Shown here: piece by piece, positions 6,947 to 14,000 of the stretch | Position numbering within the stretch: the stretch's first letter is position 1 | How the letters are laid out: every line of letters begins with the position of its first letter | From: Anaerolineales bacterium UBA5195 | GTDB taxonomy: Bacteria > Chloroflexota > Anaerolineae > Anaerolineales > Villigracilaceae | DNA: 28,178 nt | Direction: 5' to 3' | NCBI GenBank assembly: GCA_002412925.1 | Contig: DHVZ01000023.1 | Location: 48,476-76,653, forward strand | Translations under genes and position numbers: made by a program | Notes under the pieces: generated by a model | Seen by the model: only the letters and a program-made list of their open reading frames with translations | What the model was told of the DNA's origin: nothing | The model's database searches: none

Positions 6947-7262
6947 GTTAGGATAAAAAATGTTCACGACTTTCTTAAAGTCAGCGCAGTTTTACCGCCA
7001 AGACCCCTGTTTGTCTAACTGGCATGGCGTACCGCACACCAGAGGTTGAGAAGGGTCGGAAATTTGATATTCTTGCGTGCTTTGCACGCAAGAATATCAA
7101 ATTTCCGGTTTTTTCTGTGGACTGCAAAGCTGACACACAGCTAAGACAGTCAGGGCGCCAAGATTCTTGAGGTTTTCTTGGCGTTCTTTGTAAAAACTTG
7201 GCGGGCTTGGCGGTGAGGTTTCGACTTTAAGAGAACCCTGAAAAAATGTTAGGATAAAAAAT
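6947..7262. repeat. 15-bp direct repeats enclosing a gene-free repeat-rich segment
   Basis: GTTAGGATAAAAAAT occurs at 6947-6961 and again, identical, at 7248-7262. The roughly 286 bp between hold no plausible gene. Inside lie ACCGCCAAG (6994-7002) and its inverse CTTGGCGGT (7206-7214), further copies of CTTGGCG at 7177-7183 and 7197-7203, CGCCAAG at 7156-7162, and the long hairpin at 7057-7107. The right copy touches the stop of the GGDEF gene and the left copy touches the tRNA-Asp promoter. It could be a small non-autonomous element, or an expanded intergenic repeat of the CTTGGCG type. Confidence 0.6.
7057..7107. repeat. Perfect 24-bp-stem hairpin with 3-nt loop
   Basis: Bases 7057-7080 are exactly complementary to 7084-7107 with loop TTT, and GG plus TTTTTT follow on the plus strand. 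The stem is AT-rich near the base and GC-rich near the loop. It is longer than normal intrinsic terminators. It could end the rightward recombinase transcript (stop at 6880), or be the core of a palindromic repeat family. No protein overlaps it. Confidence 0.8.
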
Positions 7263-9160
7263 CAGGGAAAAGGAATTTCGTTATGAAAATCTACTTCCCA
7301 CAACACGACCCTGTTACGCCCCGCCTGCTTGGCGTGGTAAAGCGCAACGTCGGCGCGGTTAAGCAGGTTAAGCAGGTCAGGCGCATCGCCTGTCAGTGTG
7401 GCGACGCCAAAACTGGCTGTGACCAGGGCTGGCATGGCTTCAGATTCTACTGGCCGGGAAGCTAATTCCAGGCGCAAGCGTTCAGCCGTGGCTACGGCAT
7501 CATGGGCATTCGTCTCGGGTAAAGCGATCACGAATTCTTCACCCCCGTAACGCCCAAGGATATCCGCCTCGCGCATTTGCGCAGCGCATCGACGCACTGT
7601 TATCTGAAGAATTTCGTCCCCGCGCGCATGCCCAAACGTATCATTTACTTCCTTGAACAAATCCAGGTCAAACATGATGACCGAGAAAGAACGTTTATAA
7701 CGCACAGCCTGATGGAATTCTTTCTCGGCCATTTCAAAAAAATGACGGCGGTTGTAAATACCGGTGAGTGAATCAGTTACCGCCAATTGACTCAATTCCT
7801 GGTGCAGGCGGGCGTTGTGAATAGCCGCCGCCGCATGTGAGCCGAACAGCTCCAGGATCTTCAAATCACTTTCATAAAAATTTTGATCAGAAAACACAAA
7901 AACCACTCCCAGGAATTGATTACCCCAGATCAACGGAGTGCCCGCCACTTTCCCCCAGTAGGATTTCGACAAATCGGCAGTCCGACCGGTGTGAAAATCT
8001 TCCAGCAGAACAGATTTACCCGTCTCCCAAACCCGCCCCGCCAGGCCCGCGCCGCGCTGGATAAACTTCTCCATCTCCGGCTGGTTGTCACCCAGGCTGA
8101 TTGCCAGTTCCAAGATATCCTTTTCAATATTGTGTAAATACAGCGCCATGGCTGTTCCATTGAGCAATTCCACCGCCCGCGGCGCAATCATCCAGATCAG
8201 CGCATCCAGCCCCAGCTCAGAAGAAATATCCAACCCGGCCTGGCGCAAAGTCTCCAATTGCCGGTTGTAGTGCTGCAGGCGCTCCTCGTTTTGCTTCATA
8301 GTAGTGATATCGCGCGCGATGACGCCAAATAGCAGTGTATCGCCAACCCGAATGGGGAAAGTAACCGCCTGAATCCACTTCCGCCTGCCGCTGCTATGAT
8401 GGATAACGCCCTCGATGACGCGAGGTAACCCTGTTCGGGCAATAAGGCCCAGATAACGCAACATCTGGTGATGGAGCGTCGACTCTGGCGTTGACAGCGC
8501 CCACTCTGGCCCTTGAAACAATTCGGGCAACAGGTCCGTCAATGGCATCCCCAGGGCCTGCTCACGTCCAACGCCAGAAATTTTCTCACAGCCGTCATTC
8601 CATTCCAGGATCAATTCTTGCTCATCGAGCACCACGATCCCATCCCCGGCCTGTTCTACCACATTGCGGAATTTTTCCTCGCTGGTCTTTGGGACTTCCC
8701 TGGTGGGAAAACGCATCGCATCGTCATATAAAACGCTAAGCAGGCAATATCCCTTTGCGGTTGGAATGGTGAAAATAATCCCCTGGGCTACGAACTGAAC
8801 ACCTTCATGATGAGTGAAATTAAGCTCCAGCTTGTGTCCCCGCTCATCAAAAATACCGGCCTCCAGGAATGGAAGGAATTTTTCCCGCAGGGAGTCAAGA
8901 ACCTCGGGAGTTTTCATTCCGGGCGGTAATAGGCTGAAATGCAGATCCCAAATGTAAACTCCCAGCACGTCATCCACGCAAAGACCAGTTGTCCGTTCCA
9001 TCGCCGGGTTCCAAAAAATGATCCGGCCTTCCTCGTCGGTAACAGAAATACCCACACTAACTCGTTCCACAAACCCCTGGAACAAGTTGCGGATTTTTTT
9101 GGTGTCCTTTGTCGAACTTTTTTCACCAGCCAACCGACCGTTGGTATCGCGGTTGAGCAT
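7262..9160 (-). CDS. PAS-PAS-GAF-GGDEF diguanylate cyclase
   Basis: 632 residues from the ATG at 9160, chosen because AGGGGAG precedes it by about 8 nt. An upstream GTG at 9178 has no such site. Domains are PAS (about 32-145, with ISVTDEEGRIIFWNPAMERT), PAS (about 160-285, with GIVVLDEQELILEWNDGCEK), GAF (about 300-455) and GGDEF (about 460-620). The active-site motif is GGEEF (539-543). It is preceded by the five-residue-spaced product-inhibition motif RxxD (READ, 530-533), and by FDLDLFKEVNDTFGHARGD, which carries the metal and substrate residues. It should make c-di-GMP from two GTP in response to signals bound by the PAS/GAF modules. No membrane helix is present, so it is probably cytoplasmic. 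No neighbouring EAL gene is seen. Confidence 0.93.
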   Translation of the reverse strand: MLNRDTNGRLAGEKSSTKDTKKIRNLFQGFVERVSVGISVTDEEGRIIFWNPAMERTTGLCVDDVLGVYIWDLHFSLLPPGMKTPEVLDSLREKFLPFLEAGIFDERGHKLELNFTHHEGVQFVAQGIIFTIPTAKGYCLLSVLYDDAMRFPTREVPKTSEEKFRNVVEQAGDGIVVLDEQELILEWNDGCEKISGVGREQALGMPLTDLLPELFQGPEWALSTPESTLHHQMLRYLGLIARTGLPRVIEGVIHHSSGRRKWIQAVTFPIRVGDTLLFGVIARDITTMKQNEERLQHYNRQLETLRQAGLDISSELGLDALIWMIAPRAVELLNGTAMALYLHNIEKDILELAISLGDNQPEMEKFIQRGAGLAGRVWETGKSVLLEDFHTGRTADLSKSYWGKVAGTPLIWGNQFLGVVFVFSDQNFYESDLKILELFGSHAAAAIHNARLHQELSQLAVTDSLTGIYNRRHFFEMAEKEFHQAVRYKRSFSVIMFDLDLFKEVNDTFGHARGDEILQITVRRCAAQMREADILGRYGGEEFVIALPETNAHDAVATAERLRLELASRPVESEAMPALVTASFGVATLTGDAPDLLNLLNRADVALYHAKQAGRNRVVLWEVDFHNEIPFP

Positions 9161-9324
9161 CCCAACTCCCCTAAACACAAAAACATAGGCAAACTTACGG
9201 ATATTAGAAGAATTTTACCTTAGAATAATCTTATAATACAATACAAAATGGTTGCGGAACTGGCTGCACCGCCGCCTGCCCGCCGCTTAACTGACCGATT
9301 GCCATTCCAGCCCAAGGAGCGATC

Positions 9325-10059
9325 ATGGATCTCGGACAATATTTCATCAAAGATTACACTGGCGCGCCGTTTGTGCTGTTTGGAGCTGCCCACCTCGAGA
9401 CGCTCTTGGTCATCGTTCTGCTCAACCTGTGGTTATTGCGTTTTCGAGGCGCAAGTGAAGTCACCCGCGGCAAAGTGCGTTGGACGCTTGCCATCATCCT
9501 GTGGATCGCCGAATCGTCCTGGCATGTCTGGAACCTGGTCATCGGCACCTGGAACATACAGACCATGCTGCCCTTGCACATGTGCAGCGTGCTCATCTGG
9601 CTGACAGGCTTCATGCTGATTTTCAAGAATTTTTCCATCTACGAGTTTGTCTATTTCCTGGGGATTGGCGGCGCGCTGCAGGCTTTGCTGACTCCCGATG
9701 TAGGCATCTATGGCTTCCCACACTTCCGCTACTTCCAGACTTTTTTCTCGCATGGCCTGCTGATGACAGCGGGAATCTACATGACCACAGTGGAAGGTCT
9801 CCGTCCAACCTGGAAGTCGATCGCGCGGATTTTTGTAATCGCAAACATTTACATGGTCAGCATTTATTTCGTTAATCTCGCCATCGGCAGCAATTACCTG
9901 ATGATCAACGGCAAGCCGCCCATGGCCACCATCATGGATTTGTTACCTGCCTGGCCCTGGTACATTCCCTGGCTGGAGGTGATCGCCCTGGTGACCTGTC
10001 TCATCTTGTACAGCCCTTTTATAGTCAAGGACTGGCAGACAAAACCGGTTACCAATTAA
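9325..10059 (+). CDS. YwaF/TIGR02206-type integral membrane protein
   Basis: 244 residues with about six to seven hydrophobic helices. AGGAG sits 5-9 bases before the ATG. Features of the TIGR02206 (YwaF, TMEM164-like) family are visible: PLHMCSVLIW in a central helix, then FLGIGGALQALLTPDVG, FPHFRYFQTFFSHG and a late helix pair around PWPWYIPWLE. The function of this family is not established in bacteria. The conserved His and Cys in the membrane core hint at an enzymatic role (the eukaryotic relative TMEM164 is described as an acyltransferase). The gene stands alone and is divergent from the GGDEF gene. It is closed by a bidirectional terminator shared with the convergent stress-protein gene. 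Confidence 0.82.
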   Translation: MDLGQYFIKDYTGAPFVLFGAAHLETLLVIVLLNLWLLRFRGASEVTRGKVRWTLAIILWIAESSWHVWNLVIGTWNIQTMLPLHMCSVLIWLTGFMLIFKNFSIYEFVYFLGIGGALQALLTPDVGIYGFPHFRYFQTFFSHGLLMTAGIYMTTVEGLRPTWKSIARIFVIANIYMVSIYFVNLAIGSNYLMINGKPPMATIMDLLPAWPWYIPWLEVIALVTCLILYSPFIVKDWQTKPVTN

Positions 10060-10061
10060 CC

Positions 10062-10095
10062 AAGAAGCCCCGAAAATTCGGGGCTTCTTTATTTT
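10062..10095. terminator. Bidirectional intrinsic terminator
   Basis: GAAGCCCCGAA (10064-10074) and TTCGGGGCTTC (10077-10087) form an 11-bp stem, with T-rich DNA to the right (TTTATTTTT) and A-rich DNA to the left. It lies exactly between the convergent genes ending at 10059 and 10099. Confidence 0.88.
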
Positions 10096-10098
10096 TGG

Positions 10099-10974
10099 CT
10101 ACAGCACGCTTCGCACAACCAGCACCGAACAGGGCGCGCGCAAGACAAGTTCCCGCGAAACGCTGCCCAGCAGCCAGCCAGTCAGATTCCCGGCCCCGCG
10201 TGAACCGCAGACAATCAGATCGCACTCCTGCTCGCGCGCATATTTGATAATTTCCGTCACCGCTTCTCCGCGCAAAAGGACAGTGCTGGCTGATAAGCCA
10301 TGTTCTGCCAGAGACTCCCTGACGTTATCGAGCATGAGCTTCCCTTTGAATTCCTCGTCATGGCGAATCCGGGCTTCGTCTTCCGGCGAGATGGCGATGG
10401 CCGAGACACCATAGGGTTCAACGATATACGCCGTACGAATGGGCGGGAGCACATGCAACACTTCCAGATTGGCTTCTGCCGGCAACTGGAACTCCCCCAG
10501 AAAATCACAGGTGTACTGGCTGGCTGGCGAACCATCTGTCACCAACAAAATTCGTTTCAGCCCCCGGTATGGCTGGCGGGCAATCAGCACCGGCCAGCGC
10601 CCGGAATGTACCACATTAGCCGCCACACTGCCCAACAGTCCATCCAGTAATCCTGCACCTTTGGCGCCCATCACAATCAGGTCGGGGTTATGTTCCCTGG
10701 CATATTCGATAATCTTTTCGGATGGGTATCCCAGCAGCATTTCTGAGTGGAAGTGAAGGTGGCGGCTTTTGAGCAGGTTCTTCGTTTTTTCGGTTTCCGC
10801 TTCCACGGTCGCGTATTCCGCGGCTTCAAGCGGCGTGAAGACACGCAAAGCGGTGATCACGCACTCCCGGTCATGCGGTAAATCTGCCAGAAGTTGGACC
10901 GCAGGGCGCGAATTTAAGGAACCATCGTCGGCCAGCAAGATGTTATGCAAGCGATGCCTGTCAGCTGTACTCAT
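10099..10974 (-). CDS. Universal stress protein with two UspA domains
   Basis: 291 residues: two tandem UspA folds (about 8-140 and 148-291). Each ends in the ATP-binding signature G-x2-G-x(8-10)-GS: GAKGAGLLDGLLGS in the first and GSRGAGNLTGWLLGS in the second, each followed by a PVLIAR/SVLVVR strand. Each domain opens with the ILLADDGS or ILLVTDGS strand and its conserved acidic residue. Both domains should bind ATP. Such tandem USPs act as cytoplasmic stress or energy sensors. The start at 10974 has a strong AAGGAGG a few bases upstream. It lies 113 bp downstream of the giant gene on the same strand with no hairpin between, so co-transcription is possible. Confidence 0.93.
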   Translation of the reverse strand: MSTADRHRLHNILLADDGSLNSRPAVQLLADLPHDRECVITALRVFTPLEAAEYATVEAETEKTKNLLKSRHLHFHSEMLLGYPSEKIIEYAREHNPDLIVMGAKGAGLLDGLLGSVAANVVHSGRWPVLIARQPYRGLKRILLVTDGSPASQYTCDFLGEFQLPAEANLEVLHVLPPIRTAYIVEPYGVSAIAISPEDEARIRHDEEFKGKLMLDNVRESLAEHGLSASTVLLRGEAVTEIIKYAREQECDLIVCGSRGAGNLTGWLLGSVSRELVLRAPCSVLVVRSVL

Positions 10975-11087
10975 ACCAACCTCCTTGCGAATCAGGCGGG
11001 AACTCCCCTCTCCCTTTCACTATTACTGTAGCACAATTCTTGCAGTATGGTTCCAGTCAGTTTTGAATTTCACCCCGTCTCACCCAA

Positions 11088-14000
11088 TTACCCATTCTCT
11101 CCCGCCAGGCGAGCGATTTGCAAAACGCAGCAGCGCAGTGCGGCCTGGTTTTCGGCGGGCATGGCGCTTTCTTCGATCATTGCGATCCGTTCCACATCGT
11201 TGATGGCGCGGATGATACTGACCGGCACTTCGAGGCTGCCCTCGGTGATGTTGCTCAATTGTTCCACCGCGCCGACCAGGAACTGGCGCATTTCATCATC
11301 CACACGCGCCGAGCGCAGGAAACCGGCCAGCGCCGAGGGCAGTTTTTGTCCGCGCGCCGCGCCTGCGGCGCCGGGGGAGCGGGTTGGTGAGACCGAGTTG
11401 AGGGCCGTTGCCAGTTCGGTGAAACTCTGCACGCGCTGGTAGATTGAATCGCCCATCAAATCCCAGATGACCGAGCGCCAGTAACGGACCTGTTCGGGTA
11501 ACTGAAGCTGCTGTGTGACCTGCTTTTGCCAGCCCGGGTCGATTTTCCCATTGGCATGTTCCAGCATTTGGTCGAGATCGGTGTTGAACAGGTTTTCCTG
11601 CATCAAAACCGCCAGGTCAGGACGCAGGGTCGGCAGCAGGTCGGGGATGAAGACGCCGTTCTCGACAAAATCGCTGACGTTCAGTCCATGCCGCCGCAGG
11701 AGTTCCTGCTGAAAGATGGGCAGGAAGCGCAGCATGGCGTCATGGTCTTCGCGCAGGGCCACAAAGGACGAATTCCCGGCCGGGAAAGCGGGTTCGATGC
11801 ACCGGGTCACGTCGCCGCGCCAGTCCTGGTAAATGCGCAGGGTATTCAGGATTTCATAAATTGGCAGGCGCGGTAAAAGACGTTCGGCGATCAGGCTGTC
11901 GCGTTCGGCCAGGGGGAAGGTTTTCTGGGCGTAGTATTCCAGGGCGCGGAACAGGCCGGTGGTCAGTTGGTTGATTCCCAGCACGCTGGTCTGCGACTGG
12001 TTGTGGGCAATCGCCCGTAACATGCTGCCCTGCTTCGAGAGCGGGATCATCTCGGCCACATTGGCGACGATTTGCTGGCCCCGGTCAAGGCCCGAAACGG
12101 CCCTGCGGCGCGAGGTGGGGCGGTCACGTAATTGCGGAATGGAGCGCCCGATAAAGTACGAAACGATGTGAATACCGAAGACATCTTCCGGCCTGCCGTA
12201 GAGAATATGGCGGAAGTGTTCGGTCAATTCTGCCAGGAAACCCTCGTAGAGCGCTTCGGGCATTCCGACCGTCAGGCGTTCGAGTTCCTGCGCGCCGCGG
12301 CTTTTGACTCCCAGGCGGCTTTCGGTCAGGGTTTCGGCGGCCCGCAGCAGGTTTTCGCGGTGTATCTGCTGCGATTCGCGGACGTGGTAAAGCAGGTTCG
12401 CCAGGTCGCGTACCGGCAAAAAGCGCATGTGTTCGGCCAGGCTGCTCTGGAAGGTGCGCAAATCGCCGCCCAGGAAGACCCCTTGCAGAGGCGTAACGGC
12501 ATAGGCGGTGCTCTTCTGGGCCGCGGGCGGCAGGTTTCGCCCCAGGCGGCGGCGCTGGTTTTCAAGATTGATAAAAGCCGGCTGCCCGGCGACGTGCGAA
12601 TAGTAACCGCCCTGGCGCTGCATTGGTTCGCCGCTGCCCAGCTTGACCCGGATCGCTTCGGCCACGCCGTGTTCCGCCAGCCAGGTCTGGACGTTGTACT
12701 TGGTTTTGATATATTGGAAGGCGCCGTTGGCCTGGCTGATCTGCTGGCTCAAATCGGAACCGGCGATAAAAACTTCTGCCAGCACCTCTTCAAAGCGATT
12801 TTGGGGTGTCTGCTCGGTGTGGCGGCTCTGGGTGGCGTAGTCCCAGACGCGGTCGAGATAGGTCGGGATGTTTGTCACCGCTTCGAGATCTTCAAAGAGG
12901 GGGATTAACCAGATCGAGGGCAGTTCCGCGTCCGGGTGTTCGCGGCGGGCCTGCTCTGTCTGGGTGCTCATTTTCCGGTCAAGGGCGATCAGCGCTTCGG
13001 GTTTGGAAGACATGCTGATTTGCAGTCCCAGGGTCATGCCGGGGTTGCCATATTTCCCGGCGATGGCGTTGATTTCCTGCATGTTGAAGGCAGTCGTCTC
13101 AATTGCAAACTGGTCGCGGGCAGTGATCATGCCCTGGTGAATGCGCGGTGTAATCACCATGCGCTGCAAGATGTCGCTGTAACCGACCACTTCGCGCAAA
13201 AGCGGTTCCACCGCCCGATTGGCCTGGATGTCTGGAATGAGCGTATGCAGTTGCTTGCGCAGTTTCTTGTTCAGCGCAAAATAGGTTTCGAGCATGGCGC
13301 GGCGCTGTTCGCGCAGGGCGCGCATTTCCTGTTCATGCCGGTCATTGTGTTTCCACAGGTCGCGGACCGGATCGGGTCGCAGGTGCAGTTGCGCCGCGAG
13401 ATGCTGGATGCGGTTGCCATCCAGTGAGACAGGCAGGATGCCGCGATATTTTTGCTCCAGTTCGTGGGTTAACTGGGTGATTTTGTTCAGCAGTTGGGTG
13501 AAACTGCGGCTGCGCTGCGGCAGGCGGTCAATTTCCACCAGCAGGTCGGGGGAGATCTGGATGTGTGAGTCGGCTTTGTGGAGCAGGTTCAGGATCTGCG
13601 CCATGCGCCGGACGTTCTCCATCACGGCGGCGGCCATCAAGCGATGTCCCTGGCCGGACGGGCGGTTGCTGCCGTCCCAGTCGCTCCAGAACGACAGGAA
13701 GGGGCGCAGGCTGTTCTCAGTAAAGAGTGCGGCGTAGCCCTCACTGGCGGCGAGCGTATCCAAGTCAACCAGGATTTCGTCGGCTTCGAGTTGAGAATTG
13801 ATGCTGACGTTTGTCCCCAGGAATTCCATCAACACTTCCTGCCCGGCTTTTTCAATCAAAACAGGCGCTACCGCTTGTTTGGCAATCAGAGCCCGCAGGA
13901 TGGCATCGAAGGTCATTTCGGCTTGCAGTGAATATTTTTGGGTCGGGTGAACCGTGCGGTCATAGTTGCGCAGGTGGAACAATTCCTGGCGGTGCGCGAG

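Noticed and set aside
9161..9178. GTG start at 9178 for the PAS-PAS-GAF-GGDEF gene
   Set aside because: The AGGGGAG box is placed correctly for the ATG at 9160 and lies inside the longer reading frame.
12132..12908. Plus-strand frame of 258 codons opposite the giant gene (also 13938-14519 and 15786-16394)
   Set aside because: These lack recognisable domains, start signals and promoters, and they lie over strongly conserved domains on the minus strand.
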